Source: Acidobacteriota bacterium (GTDB lineage: Bacteria > Acidobacteriota > Terriglobia > Terriglobales > Acidobacteriaceae). Taken from it: a DNA stretch of 52,303 bases. The notes under the pieces are model-generated. The model worked only from the letters and a program-made list of their open reading frames with translations, was not told the origin of the DNA and searched no databases. Position 1 is the stretch's first letter. Each line of letters begins with the position of its first letter. Of this stretch, positions 34,863 through 43,665 are shown one piece after another. The stretch covers positions 1 through 52,303 of the forward strand of contig JABDHA010000022.1 of the NCBI GenBank assembly GCA_013285705.1, given 5' to 3'. The position numbers were made by a program, and so were the translations under genes.

Positions 34863-37187
34863 GTGATCCGCAAACCTGTTCTTCCGGTAGATGAACTTCT
34901 TCCGGAAATCATCACATCCCTGAAACGTTCTCCTAACCTGGTGATCGAGGCGTCACCCGGCGCAGGCAAAACGACTCGCGTGCCGCCGGAGCTTCTTACA
35001 CTCGTAAACGGTGAGGTACTGGTACTCGAACCGCGCCGTATTGCTGCAAGGATGGCTGCACGGCGAGTCGCCTCGGAAATGGGCGAGAAGATCGGCGAAA
35101 CGGTCGGCTACCAGGTTCGGTTTGACGAGGTCGCCGGTCCACGCACACGCCTTCGGTTCGTCACTGAGGGCGTGTTGACGCGTCGCTTGATTTCCGACCC
35201 GCACTTAAAAGGCATTGACGTGGTGGTGCTGGACGAGTTCCATGAACGCCATCTGGAAGGCGATCTTGCTCTGGCCTTGTTGAAGCGCTTACAAGACAAG
35301 CGGCCTGATCTGCGAATCGTCGTCATGTCCGCAACGCTCGATACCGATGCGGTGATGCACTATCTTGGCGAGTGCCCCGTCATACGATCCAAGGGAAAGC
35401 TGTTTGAGGTTTCGATAAACCATCTGCCGTATTCCCCAGCGCCGCTTGAAGTGCAAGTGCGGCACGCGCTGGAACTGCTCATTGCCCAGGAAAGCTCTGG
35501 AGATATCCTGGTATTCCTGCCCGGCGCCGCTGAGATTCACCGCTCCATGCGCGCGTGCGAAGAGGCTGCGCGGCGAGCAAGTTTGCTGGTTCTGCCGCTC
35601 CATGGCAGCTTGCCGCCCGAGGAACAGGACCGTGCAGTCGCGCCTGCATCACGACGGAAACTTATCTTGGCGACCAATGTCGCCGAAAGCTCGATTACCG
35701 TCGAAGGCGTAAGCGCGGTGATTGACAGCGGCCTCGCGCGACTGGCGACCTGGTCTCAATGGACCGGATTGCAGACACTTGAGGTCAGTCGGGTGAGCAA
35801 GGCTTCCGCAAAGCAGAGAGCCGGACGAGCGGGACGCACCGGACCGGGGCGTGTGCTCCGTCTCTACACAATGGAGGACTACCAATTACGCCCGGAGCAC
35901 GATACTCCGGAGATTCTGCGCAGTGATCTATCTCAGCTTTGCCTCGCACTGCGAACCATGAAGGTCGATCGCAGTAAAGATATTGAATTTCTTGATTCAC
36001 CGCCGGTAGCGGCAGTCGAAAGCGCCGAGTTGCTGTTGGATCGTCTTGGAGCCACAGGAAATATGGCACAGCAGCTGATACGTTTTCCTCTGCCTCCCCG
36101 CCTGTCGCGCCTCCTGGTCGAGGCGGTAGAACGCGGCGTCGGTGAGGATGGATGCGTAGCGGCTGCGCTGCTTGCATCAGGCATCGACTTTGGGGCCAAC
36201 GATCTCCTCTTCGGTATCGACCAGCGCAGGGATCCTCGTCTGTCACAGCCGCTTTCGCAGTTACGCAAAATTGCGCGACTCTCCGGACAGCAGCATCACG
36301 ATGAGGATACTTTGCTTAAATCCGTGTTAGCGGGATTTCCAGATCGGGTTGCGCGACATCGGACTGGTAATCAGGTGTTGCTCTCGACAGGCACATCCGC
36401 TGAGGTAAAGGGTCAGCCTCCCCGGTATGAGTTCATGGTCGTCCTCGACGCTGAAGACCGTAGAGACAAGCCCCTGCCGCTGGTTCGCATGACGGCACGA
36501 ATTGAGCCGGAGTGGCTGATCGATCTGTTTCCGGATCGAGTGCGGGAGCAATCGACTGTTCAGTGGAATCGTTCCACAGAGCGGGTGGATGTAGTAAGCA
36601 TGTTGCTCTACGACGAACTCATCATTCAGGAATCGCGCGGTGCCGTGCCCGAGCCCCAGGCGGCTGCCGAACTGCTTGCGCAGAAGGCAGTGGAAGCCGG
36701 GATGGAACGCTTTATCGATCGAGAGAAACTCGATCAGTTCTCGTCGCGGATCGAATTTGCCGGGTTTGAGCCTCCAGATATTGAGCAGACACTGCGAGAG
36801 TTGTGTCTCGGACTGCTGAGCTTTGCGGAACTGAAGGCAGCGGCACGAAATTTCATTCCCATGCTGGAGCAGAAAGTCGGGATCAGGCAGCTGAATCAGA
36901 TCGCACCCGAATCGCTCCGATTGCAGGGCGGGCGTCAGACAAAGATCCACTATGAGCATGGCAAGTCGCCCTGGATTGCCTCCCGCCTGCAGGATTTCTT
37001 CGGCATGCGTGAAACGCCTCGCATAGGACCTGGGCAGACCCCAGTCGTGGTCCATTTGCTTGCGCCCAATCACCGGCCCGTGCAGACTACGACCGATCTC
37101 GCAGGATTTTGGGAGAGGCTCTATCCACAAGTTCGCCGCGAACTGATGCGGCGCTATCCGAAACACGCGTGGCCGGAGCGGCCTTAA
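34863..37187 (+). CDS. hrpB: ATP-dependent helicase HrpB
   Basis: This is a DExH-box helicase, 774 residues from a GTG at 34863. Motif I is SPGAGKTT (31-38), motif II is DEFH (124-127), motif III is MSATL, and motif VI is QRAGRAGRTGPG. The C-terminal HrpB domain is present and ends FWERLYPQVRRELMRRYPKHAWPERP, a hallmark of this family. Bacterial HrpB is a cytoplasmic RNA/DNA helicase of poorly defined cellular role. The gene is about 70 bases after the GH39-like gene and looks unrelated to it in function. Confidence 0.95.
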   Translation: MIRKPVLPVDELLPEIITSLKRSPNLVIEASPGAGKTTRVPPELLTLVNGEVLVLEPRRIAARMAARRVASEMGEKIGETVGYQVRFDEVAGPRTRLRFVTEGVLTRRLISDPHLKGIDVVVLDEFHERHLEGDLALALLKRLQDKRPDLRIVVMSATLDTDAVMHYLGECPVIRSKGKLFEVSINHLPYSPAPLEVQVRHALELLIAQESSGDILVFLPGAAEIHRSMRACEEAARRASLLVLPLHGSLPPEEQDRAVAPASRRKLILATNVAESSITVEGVSAVIDSGLARLATWSQWTGLQTLEVSRVSKASAKQRAGRAGRTGPGRVLRLYTMEDYQLRPEHDTPEILRSDLSQLCLALRTMKVDRSKDIEFLDSPPVAAVESAELLLDRLGATGNMAQQLIRFPLPPRLSRLLVEAVERGVGEDGCVAAALLASGIDFGANDLLFGIDQRRDPRLSQPLSQLRKIARLSGQQHHDEDTLLKSVLAGFPDRVARHRTGNQVLLSTGTSAEVKGQPPRYEFMVVLDAEDRRDKPLPLVRMTARIEPEWLIDLFPDRVREQSTVQWNRSTERVDVVSMLLYDELIIQESRGAVPEPQAAAELLAQKAVEAGMERFIDREKLDQFSSRIEFAGFEPPDIEQTLRELCLGLLSFAELKAAARNFIPMLEQKVGIRQLNQIAPESLRLQGGRQTKIHYEHGKSPWIASRLQDFFGMRETPRIGPGQTPVVVHLLAPNHRPVQTTTDLAGFWERLYPQVRRELMRRYPKHAWPERP

Positions 37188-37286
37188 AATTACAAACCGC
37201 CGAAGAGTTGGAGAGAGAACAAAAAATGCTTATTAGACCTCAAAGCATCCAACAATTTTGGGCCATCTCGTAAATGATTGAAAGGA

Positions 37287-37363
37287 TGGTAGGCACGAGG
37301 AGACTCGAACTCCTGACCTCTACCGTGTCAAGGTAGCGCTCTAACCAACTGAGCTACGCGCCT
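37287..37363 (-). tRNA. tRNA-Val (anticodon GAC)
   Basis: The reverse strand folds as a full cloverleaf of 77 bases including an encoded CCA. The acceptor AGGCGCG pairs with CGTGCCT (one G-U), the D arm is GCTC...GAGC, and the anticodon stem CTACC/GGTAG holds the loop TTGACAC, giving anticodon GAC. The T arm is AGGAG/CTCCT with TTCGAGT. All expected invariant positions are present. Confidence 0.96.
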
Positions 37364-37494
37364 GCGAGGAGGGAACTGCTCCCATAATCATATCAAAGTT
37401 TCAACACTCTTCGCGGATGTTTGGGCTCAGTTGTGAGCGAAGAGCCTTCTGGGCTGCAGATACGGATCGAAGCTTTTCCTGCTGTATAGTCAAT

Positions 37495-37914
37495 ATGATG
37501 GCGTCGAAAGTTCAGATAAGTGCAAAGCTGGAGGAGAAGTCTCCTGGCTTCCCGTATGCTGCGCTCATTCTCGGTTGGCTGGTTCCAGGTTTGGGCCATG
37601 CACTGACCAAACATTGGATACGTGCCGCGCTGTTATTTGTCTCCATCACCACCATGTTTACGCTGGGCGTGATGATGCAGGGCAAGCTCTACCTGCCGAA
37701 CACCGGAGATGTGCTGGAAATGCTCGGCTTTGTTGGAGATCTCGGCTGCGGGCTGCTTTATGTCCTCGGGCGAATCCTGGATCTGGGGCATGGCGCGGTG
37801 CAGGTTGCCACTGCCGATTACGGAACAAAGTTTATCGTCGTTGCCGGCCTTCTCAATATCATCTCTGCCGTAGACGCGCACAATCTTCGCATAGGCAGGA
37901 AACCGTCATGCTAG
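37495..37914 (+). CDS. Small multi-pass membrane protein (DUF6677-like, unsure)
   Basis: The likely start is one of two ATGs at 37495/37498, giving about 139 residues; the frame is open upstream without a good start. There are about three hydrophobic segments: YAALILGWLVPGLGHALTKHW, AALLFVSITTMFTLGVMM and a C-terminal KFIVVAGLLNIISAVDAHN. The G-W-x-x-P-G-x-G-H motif is common in small membrane proteins of the TM2-like kind, and the layout reminds me of an uncharacterised acidobacterial family. No function can be assigned. The next small gene overlaps its stop. Confidence 0.7.
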   Translation: MMASKVQISAKLEEKSPGFPYAALILGWLVPGLGHALTKHWIRAALLFVSITTMFTLGVMMQGKLYLPNTGDVLEMLGFVGDLGCGLLYVLGRILDLGHGAVQVATADYGTKFIVVAGLLNIISAVDAHNLRIGRKPSC

Positions 37915-38087
37915 CGCTCTCGCATTTTTCTGCGGTTCTGCTTTTTGCCACATTTGCTTCGGTCGTATTCGGAATCACCCAGCGTACGGCGCCAAAGGCA
38001 ATGATTCGGTACAGTCTCTATTGCTGGGTTATGTTCATCGGAATCGTGATCGTAGCCAGCTGGTTCATGTGGTTTATTCGCCGCTAG
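37908..38087 (+). CDS. 59-residue membrane protein, translationally coupled
   Basis: This is a short frame whose ATG overlaps the stop of the upstream membrane protein (ATGCTAG) and has AGGA eight bases before it. It codes for two hydrophobic helices (ALSHFSAVLLFATFASVVFG and YCWVMFIGIVIVASWFMWF) separated by a basic loop (TQRTAPKAMIRY). This is the layout of a small hairpin membrane protein. It probably works with the upstream gene product. Function unknown. Its stop lies 1 base from the tail of the convergent acetyltransferase gene. Confidence 0.7.
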   Translation: MLALSHFSAVLLFATFASVVFGITQRTAPKAMIRYSLYCWVMFIGIVIVASWFMWFIRR

Positions 38088-38088
38088 A

Positions 38089-39063
38089 CTACATGTTGCG
38101 CCAGGCCCGATCCCACACCATCGCATCGAATGAGTGTTTTTCCACGAAGCCCACTCTGCGATAAAGCTCGACGGCGTTCTCGTTCTCTTCCGTCACCGTG
38201 AGGGTCAATCCGCGAAAACCGCGTCCACGCAGATTCTGCGCACACTCTTCGATCAATCGCAGACCCAGTCCCAGTCGCCGCTGTTTTTTAGCTACGCAAA
38301 CCTGGGTGACATGTCCAACGTCGTCACGCACGCGTGAACACAAGAGCACGCCGGCGAGTGAGCCATCCACTGTCCGGGTCAACGCCCGCGACGATGGAGG
38401 ATCGAACAAGCCGCATCCAGGAAAGCGCACGATGTTGTGAAGAAAGCGGAGCGAACCACCTACCGAACGGTATTGATCGTTGATAAAGCTATCCAGATGT
38501 CCATCGTAAGCGTCGGCGATCAGGTAGCCCGCCGGGTGAAAGTCATTTTCCCGCCAGGTGCTCAGCGAAATGCCTTGGGGCAGGGGTGAACGGGAAGGCG
38601 GCATTTCTTCGAGTTGTGACAGGTCAAGCTCCATAAAAAGACGCCGGTAGAGCTTGAACCCTGACTGCCTGAAGATATCCGCATGCAGTCCATGAGGATG
38701 AAGCAGCAGTTGGCACTCGACGCGATCAATGCCCGGAGAATGCTGTAACAGCTCGACCAGGTGGCGCAAAAGATGCCCTTCCACCTCAGACGACGCGCCA
38801 GAGAGCGAGAACACATCTCCGATGATCGCCTTATGATCTTCATACACGCAAAAGGCGTAGCCCAGAATGCGCCCATTTTCTACAGCGACGTAGCCCGGCA
38901 GTACGCGCGAGTCAAGGTATTGCAGCAGCAAATCCGCGGACGAGCGGTAGTCCCATCGCAGGCGCTCGCTCCAGAGACGGCTCTCCTCTTCCAGCACCGG
39001 CCGCAGGCTGCTGGCGGAAAAGTGCCTCAGGTCGAGAATCTCAAGCTGCAACGCAGAGCTCAT
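38089..39063 (-). CDS. GNAT-family N-acetyltransferase, two-domain
   Basis: This is a 324-residue protein. The C-terminal half (~residues 170-320) is a complete GNAT domain with the acetyl-CoA pyrophosphate loop KKQRRLGLGLRLIEE, and ENAVELYRRVGFVEKHSF as the last conserved block. The N-terminal half (ENGRILGYAFCVYEDHKAIIGDV, then IFRQSGFKLYRRLFMEL) looks like a second, weaker GNAT fold without a clear CoA loop. Substrate unknown; amine or peptide N-termini are typical. Confidence 0.87.
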   Translation of the reverse strand: MSSALQLEILDLRHFSASSLRPVLEEESRLWSERLRWDYRSSADLLLQYLDSRVLPGYVAVENGRILGYAFCVYEDHKAIIGDVFSLSGASSEVEGHLLRHLVELLQHSPGIDRVECQLLLHPHGLHADIFRQSGFKLYRRLFMELDLSQLEEMPPSRSPLPQGISLSTWRENDFHPAGYLIADAYDGHLDSFINDQYRSVGGSLRFLHNIVRFPGCGLFDPPSSRALTRTVDGSLAGVLLCSRVRDDVGHVTQVCVAKKQRRLGLGLRLIEECAQNLRGRGFRGLTLTVTEENENAVELYRRVGFVEKHSFDAMVWDRAWRNM

Positions 39064-39181
39064 TCACACACCCGCTCAAGGCCATCGAAGATGACCCTTG
39101 ATACACGCATCCTGTTAAGCTGCGATCGTTAAGAGGGATGCACAGCAAATCTTTCCCGGTAGTATATGTCCGCGATCTGCT

Positions 39182-40927
39182 TTACTGCTGCGCAGCTACT
39201 TCATAGACAACCAGGTTCTGAGCAGGATACACGAACAGGGGTTCATATCTCCTGCCGGTAAGTTTTTGACGCAATTCCTCGATATAAGGTTCACGAGCTA
39301 CAAGAATATGCTGCTGCGAGGGTATCCCATCCAGCTCGTAATTGACCACTTTTCGGTCGCGATAAAACGAGATGCCGAACTCCACATCACGCCGGACCTT
39401 GTACACCGCAATCGTCCCATCCGGCGGGGCAATCTGGTTCAGGATACGAGTCAATGGCCGGGCCGAGTAGGTGAGATCGATCAGTTGCACCGTCCCTTTC
39501 GTTGATGCAATCTGCCCAAAGCCGAAAAATGGCCCAATACCATAGAGGAAAAGGATAAGAATCACGATGGGGATCATCGTGGCAATGCGCAGGCGGCGAA
39601 TGCCAAAGCGCGCTACGGTGATCAGAATGAAGACCGCTGCGGCGAATCCGGTTGTGCCGGCCGCAATCAGGGCATTCGCAGGGGGCAATTTGTCGGAGTG
39701 CTGAATCAGCCTTGGCAACAGCAACACCAGCGACGTCAAACCTCCGGCCAGGACGCCATGCAAAATCAACAGCCATGGCTTCAGCCCGCGCTCGCGCATG
39801 CGGTTCAGATAATCGCCGCTCAGAATCGTAAGAGGAGGAATCGAAGGCAGAATGTATCCAGGTAGTTTTGAGTCCGAAAAGGAGAAAAACACAATCGGAA
39901 TCAGCGCCCACAGGACGAGAAATTCAGGGAACGCATCGCCCGTACGCTGATGCCCCATATAGTGGAATTTCGCCCGCCGCGCCCGCCACTCCGCAATCGA
40001 GCCCTGCACTGCATCGCTCAAAGCGGCAATTGCGATCACTGCCCATGGCATCAGGCTTAGAAGCGTGACCGGGATGTAGTACCAGGCATGCTGTTCATGC
40101 TCGAAACGGTTGGAAGCGAAGCGCTCGAGATTGTGTTCGAGAAAAAACACCCGGAGAAAGTTCGGATTCCGCTTCTGTACGGCAATAAACCACGGCAGCA
40201 CCATCGCCAGATACAGCACAATTCCCGGCCACCAGATGCTTCGTCGCAGGATGGACCACTCTTTACGCATCGCGGCAAACGCCGTGATGATCACCAGCGC
40301 AAGAAATGGAGCGACCGGCCCCTTGGCCAGCGTCGCCGCGCCGACAAAGAAATACAGGTCGAAGAGCCAGAACTTGCTGTCTGTCTCATACCACGCATAC
40401 CAGCCCAGCATGCCGATACAAAACGGTGCGGCCAGCTGCATGTCTGTCGATGCGCCGCGCGCAAAGCTCAAAATGCCTGCGCAGGAGACCGTCAGCAGCG
40501 CCGCATCCAGCTGTCCTCCAGGCCGAAAGCGCCGCATGTGCAGAAAGATCAGCGTCACCAGGACGAACGCGAAGCTGGCCGACGGTATGCGCGCCGTCCA
40601 GTCGTGTACCCCAAATTCGCGGAAAGCGAACATCGCCCGCCAGTAGTAGAGCGCCGGTTTCTCCAGCCACGGCTTGCCATACAGAATCGGAGTCACATAA
40701 TCGTGGCGGTCCAGCATCTCCCGCGCCACCTGCGCGTACCGCGGCTCGTCCGCCCCAACCAGTCCGATCCCTGCGCCCCCAAACATGGGTACCAGCCCGT
40801 AAAAGAGAAAAAAGGCAGTAAAAAGGAAAAGGGTCAGTGCTTCCAGCGTCGTCCCCAGAAAGGGGAAGCGCGTCATTGCACTCGTAGGACTGATGCGTAG
40901 CGCCTTGATGATCTTAGGGATGGCCAC
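39182..40927 (-). CDS. ArnT/PMT-like membrane glycosyltransferase (GT39/GT83 type)
   Basis: This is a 581-residue inner-membrane protein with about 11-13 hydrophobic segments. The first periplasmic loop has the family signature GADEPRYAQVAREM (Asp60-Glu61), followed by GKPWLEKPALYYW. Such enzymes transfer a sugar from a polyprenyl-phosphate donor on the outer face of the inner membrane, for example to lipid A (ArnT) or proteins. The C-terminal ~120 residues form a soluble domain. No arn-operon genes adjoin it, so the acceptor is unknown. Confidence 0.88.
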   Translation of the reverse strand: MAIPKIIKALRISPTSAMTRFPFLGTTLEALTLFLFTAFFLFYGLVPMFGGAGIGLVGADEPRYAQVAREMLDRHDYVTPILYGKPWLEKPALYYWRAMFAFREFGVHDWTARIPSASFAFVLVTLIFLHMRRFRPGGQLDAALLTVSCAGILSFARGASTDMQLAAPFCIGMLGWYAWYETDSKFWLFDLYFFVGAATLAKGPVAPFLALVIITAFAAMRKEWSILRRSIWWPGIVLYLAMVLPWFIAVQKRNPNFLRVFFLEHNLERFASNRFEHEQHAWYYIPVTLLSLMPWAVIAIAALSDAVQGSIAEWRARRAKFHYMGHQRTGDAFPEFLVLWALIPIVFFSFSDSKLPGYILPSIPPLTILSGDYLNRMRERGLKPWLLILHGVLAGGLTSLVLLLPRLIQHSDKLPPANALIAAGTTGFAAAVFILITVARFGIRRLRIATMIPIVILILFLYGIGPFFGFGQIASTKGTVQLIDLTYSARPLTRILNQIAPPDGTIAVYKVRRDVEFGISFYRDRKVVNYELDGIPSQQHILVAREPYIEELRQKLTGRRYEPLFVYPAQNLVVYEVAAQQ

Positions 40928-40986
40928 GTTCTTTTGAGATTCCGGATAGAAATGCTTTCCGAAGTAAGGCTATCAGATAACAGGCT

Positions 40987-41970
40987 TTAAGCAACTTCAT
41001 GTACCGCCCTGCTCAGCGTGCGCCGCGCAATGTCGAGAATCATCTCCGTCGCATCCGGCAATGGACCCTCCAATGTGCAGCCGCTTGCATGCTGATGACC
41101 GCCTCCGCCGAACCGTTCGGCAATGCGGGCCACGTTCACATCGCCCTTGCTGCGAAGCGAGAGCCGCACATGATGATTGCTCAGCTCCCGCAGGAAGATC
41201 GCCACATCCACACCGGCTATAGCGATCGCATAGTTGACCAGGCCTTCGCAGTCCTCTTCTGCGGCATTGTTGCGCAACATGTCGTCATGCGTCACCCACA
41301 TCCACGCCATGCGCCCTTCGCGGCGTAAATTCGAGAGAGCAGCGCCCAGCAGCATCATTTTTGATGTCGGATGGGAAAAATACACATCTTTCGCAATCGC
41401 CGCCGATCGAGCCCCGTGCCGGACCAGTTCGGCCGCCAGTTCAAAGGTGTGCGCGTCCGTGCCGTCGTAGCAGAAGGAACCGGTATCGGTTAGAACCGCG
41501 GTATACAGGCAGGTCGCCATCTCCGGCGTAATGCGGACTCCGGCTGCGATCGCCAGTTGGTAGACCATCTCCGCTACGGCGCAGGCTTCCGTGTCGATCC
41601 AGTTGATGTTGGCAAAGGTTCGCCCGCTCACATGGTGATCGATATTGATCAGGAACCGTCCGTCCAGCCCGCGCAACCGCGAGCGCTCCACCCCATCGCA
41701 CTCCAGAAGGATCACCGCGTCATAATCGCTTTCTACCCGCGACACCTGCCGGATCACCGAAGAGCAGGGCAGGGATCTGTAGATGAGCGGTACTCGGTCA
41801 CAGGAGACCATCTCGACCTGCTTGCCCAGCTGTTCCAGAATCATCGAGCAGGCGAGAATCGACCCCACGGCATCGCCATCCGGACGCGCATGCGCGCTCA
41901 CCAGAAACCTCTGGCCGTGCTCAACCGCATGCAAGACCGCGTGAATGTTGTGCCGCTCTCCCATACCCAT
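40987..41970 (-). CDS. nrnA: DHH-family nanoRNase/pAp phosphatase
   Basis: This is a 327-residue cytoplasmic phosphoesterase that degrades very short RNA and can dephosphorylate pAp. N-terminal metal-binding motifs are HARPDGDAVGS and LLECDG, with the DHH signature at residues 111-113. The DHHA1 domain ends with GGGGHQHASG. The start at 41970 lacks a strong ribosome-binding site; a second ATG two codons on is possible. It follows rbfA on the minus strand with a ~70-base gap containing a CACAGAG-type repeat, an arrangement often seen in rbfA-nrnA neighbourhoods. Confidence 0.92.
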   Translation of the reverse strand: MGMGERHNIHAVLHAVEHGQRFLVSAHARPDGDAVGSILACSMILEQLGKQVEMVSCDRVPLIYRSLPCSSVIRQVSRVESDYDAVILLECDGVERSRLRGLDGRFLINIDHHVSGRTFANINWIDTEACAVAEMVYQLAIAAGVRITPEMATCLYTAVLTDTGSFCYDGTDAHTFELAAELVRHGARSAAIAKDVYFSHPTSKMMLLGAALSNLRREGRMAWMWVTHDDMLRNNAAEEDCEGLVNYAIAIAGVDVAIFLRELSNHHVRLSLRSKGDVNVARIAERFGGGGHQHASGCTLEGPLPDATEMILDIARRTLSRAVHEVA

Positions 41971-41989
41971 TGCTTGCGGTGCTCAGTCC

Positions 41990-42020
41990 CCTCTGTGCTC
42001 TCTGCGTCCTCTGTGGTGAA
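41990..42020. repeat. CACAGAG-type short tandem-like repeat
   Basis: Read on the minus strand this region is three imperfect units of CACAGAGGA/CGCAGAGAG/CACAGAGG. Similar CACAGAG-rich stretches are widespread intergenic repeats in environmental bacteria. It occupies most of the rbfA-nrnA gap. Confidence 0.5.
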
Positions 42021-42038
42021 AATATTTCTCTGTCTGTC

Positions 42039-42416
42039 CTATTCCGCGACACTCTTCTGGCGCTTCTTGGCCCGCCCCAGCAGCTCGTCGATCCGAGTCT
42101 TCATTTTTTCTGAGCGGTCGACGTGAAAGCTCAGCTCCGGCACATGCCGCACACCCATGCGTTCCAGCAATTCATGGCGGATATAGCCTCGTGCTGCCAT
42201 GAGTCCATCGACCGTCTGCGCTTCCTCATCTGGGCCGCCATCCACGGCGACATAAATCAGGGCCGATTTGCCCCCTGGATTCAATACGACCTGTGTGATG
42301 TAGGCAAAGCTGATACGTGGATCGGAGAGCTCGCCCTCGATCATGGCTCCAATTTCTTCACGCAGCGTCTCCGCCACGCGATCCTGATGATATTTACGGG
42401 CCCGTTGTTCTGGCAT
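42039..42416 (-). CDS. rbfA: 30S ribosome-binding factor A
   Basis: This 125-residue protein is needed for late maturation of the 30S subunit and 16S rRNA 5'-end processing. Family features are present: HQDRVAETLREEIGAMIEGELSDPRI near the N-terminus, the KH-like fold with ALIYVAV, and RHVPELSFHVDRS near the end. AAAGGAAG lies 8 bases before the ATG. In many bacteria it follows infB and ylxP; here ylxP is 0.8 kb upstream and infB is absent. Confidence 0.94.
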   Translation of the reverse strand: MPEQRARKYHQDRVAETLREEIGAMIEGELSDPRISFAYITQVVLNPGGKSALIYVAVDGGPDEEAQTVDGLMAARGYIRHELLERMGVRHVPELSFHVDRSEKMKTRIDELLGRAKKRQKSVAE

Positions 42417-42589
42417 CTCAAACTTCCTTTGGTTAAACGATTGAGAATATCAGACCAGACGGCTCTTGCCGCACAAAAGTGAGCAGATGGTGAGAAAAGT
42501 AGTTTCTTCTGGGATAAATCCGCTGTAAATAAAGGGGTTGCTCTCCCGAACCCAGGAGCGGAAATGCGCTTGCCCGCATCTTGCCGGAA

Positions 42590-42720
42590 AATGCAAAACG
42601 CCTGTGGACATACGTCCACAGGCGTCACAATTCAGTAGCCCTCCCCCAAGTGCTACTCAATGAATGAACTGTATCGTCCCAGACCCAGCCTGCATATCCC
42701 AAATTAGTTTCTAAATACTG
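42590..42720 (-). ncRNA. Candidate small RNA ending in a strong terminator
   Basis: The 434-base gap 42417-42850 holds two structures on the minus strand. One is a hairpin with a 6-bp stem (AGTAGC/GCTACT, 42634-42657) whose 12-base loop reads ACTTGGGGGAGG, a Shine-Dalgarno-like G-rich loop. Eight bases later comes an 11-bp perfect terminator stem followed by TTTTGCATTTT. No gene ends here on this strand, since the nearest minus gene upstream stops at 43228. The 5' end is a guess and no promoter is convincing. Confidence 0.28.
42599..42624 (-). terminator. Strong intrinsic terminator, minus strand
   Basis: CGCCTGTGGAC and GTCCACAGGCG form an 11-bp perfect stem with a 4-base loop. On the minus strand TTTTGCATTTT follows directly. 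It has no obvious protein gene to serve, which is the reason for the small-RNA suggestion. Confidence 0.7.
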
Positions 42721-42850
42721 ACTATGTCGTAATCAAAAAACAGGTTACCTCCACGCCGAAGACGGACCTTGCCTGAGCATTGGAGGCCGGCATCGCGTGA
42801 CGATCTGCGCCTTTTTCAGGGTGAACTGCATCTATAACCATGAGTTTTTT

Positions 42851-43072
42851 ATGCCATTTCCGATCAAAATCTGCGCCATCTGCTCCGAAGAGTTCGAGCT
42901 GAAGCCGGATAAGCCCGGTTTCGCAAACCGCTGCCCGTCGTGCAGCGCCAACGATGAATCCGACTCTGTCACCCAGTCCCGCATGGGCGCCGACGAGCGC
43001 AAAGCGGAAAGCGAAGTGAACGAGGCCCGGCGGAAGGCGATACGCGAGCTTCTGTACCGCAAGGACAGCTAG
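42851..43072 (+). CDS. Small zinc-ribbon protein
   Basis: The 73-residue protein starts at the ATG at 42851; the frame is open upstream to 42797 but with no family-like sequence. Four cysteines in two pairs (Cys8/Cys11 in KICAICSEEF and Cys28/Cys31 in RCPSCSAND) form a zinc ribbon. The C-terminal half is a charged helix (DERKAESEVNEARRKAIRELLY). Partner and function are unknown; nucleic-acid or protein binding is typical. It is inserted in the opposite direction between ylxP and rbfA, and a strong terminator follows. Confidence 0.7.
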   Translation: MPFPIKICAICSEEFELKPDKPGFANRCPSCSANDESDSVTQSRMGADERKAESEVNEARRKAIRELLYRKDS

Positions 43073-43111
43073 CGGCTTTCTGGCTCTGTCGAGATCCCGT
43101 TGCTTCTCTTC

Positions 43112-43155
43112 GCAACTCAAAAGGACACCCATTCTCGGGTGCCCTTTTGAGTTGC
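43112..43155. terminator. Bidirectional terminator hairpin
   Basis: A 19-bp stem with one A-C mismatch and a 6-base loop starts 40 bases after the zinc-ribbon gene and precedes the end of the convergent DUF503 gene. The arms contain AAAAGG and CCTTTT, so it can work on both strands. The core arms nearly match the terminator at 51911-51940. Confidence 0.75.
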
Positions 43156-43158
43156 CTT

Positions 43159-43203
43159 GTCATCCCGAGCGGAGTGAAACGAAGTCGAGGGACCTGCAGT
43201 TTC
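43159..43203. repeat. Dispersed intergenic repeat (GTCATCCCGAGCGGAG type)
   Basis: The 45-base stretch beginning TGTCATCCCGAGCGGAG and ending GAGGGACCTGCAG matches, from memory, an intergenic repeat found many times in acidobacterial and some other genomes. It directly follows the terminator hairpin. Only one copy is in this window. Confidence 0.5.
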
Positions 43204-43227
43204 CTACGGCTGCCCATCATCAGGGGT

Positions 43228-43524
43228 TCAATCTTCCAGATACTGCCACCAGGCATCCGCTACCTGCGCGCCCAGATCATTCGTAATCCGTACGGCCGCA
43301 TCTTCCACCTGCTTCATCAACCCCATCAGGTAATCGCGTGAGCCGGAGATGGCCGCCACGCCAATCGTCGCCGACTGCCAGGTAACGGCTTCATCCAGCT
43401 CCGCGACCGAGATATTGAAGCCATGCTGCAGCTTTTCCTTCAGGCTGCGCACCACCTGCCGCCGGTCTTTGAGCGAGTGCGCGCTCTCGATGCGGATTTC
43501 GAGTACCAGCATGGATACCGGCAT
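43228..43524 (-). CDS. DUF503 family protein (YlxP-like)
   Basis: This 98-residue protein matches the YlxP/DUF503 family: LEIRIESAHSLKDRRQVVRSLKEKL at the N-terminus and VTWQSATIGVAAISGS in the middle. It is usually encoded between infB and rbfA, and a role in ribosome assembly is suspected. Here rbfA lies 0.8 kb downstream on the same strand with a reversed zinc-ribbon gene between them. Confidence 0.9.
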   Translation of the reverse strand: MPVSMLVLEIRIESAHSLKDRRQVVRSLKEKLQHGFNISVAELDEAVTWQSATIGVAAISGSRDYLMGLMKQVEDAAVRITNDLGAQVADAWWQYLED

Positions 43525-43665
43525 ATGCCTTTAAGGTAGCAGGGGACGCTTTGCGCTTCGCCCCGAACGCTTCGTCGCTGCGCCTCCACGCGTCACCTCA
43601 AATCAATCCAGCATCCATCTGCCTCCCGGTTACGCTGCTCTCACCACTCAGGGGAGCCATCGGGA

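Noticed and set aside
40088-40900. Plus-strand open frame of 270 codons
   Set aside because: It is a shadow of the ArnT-like gene, very Arg/Gln/Pro-rich.
43112-43155. Possible attachment site or IS end (long inverted repeat)
   Set aside because: Position between convergent genes and A/T-flanked arms fit a bidirectional terminator. No transposase, integrase or target duplication is near.
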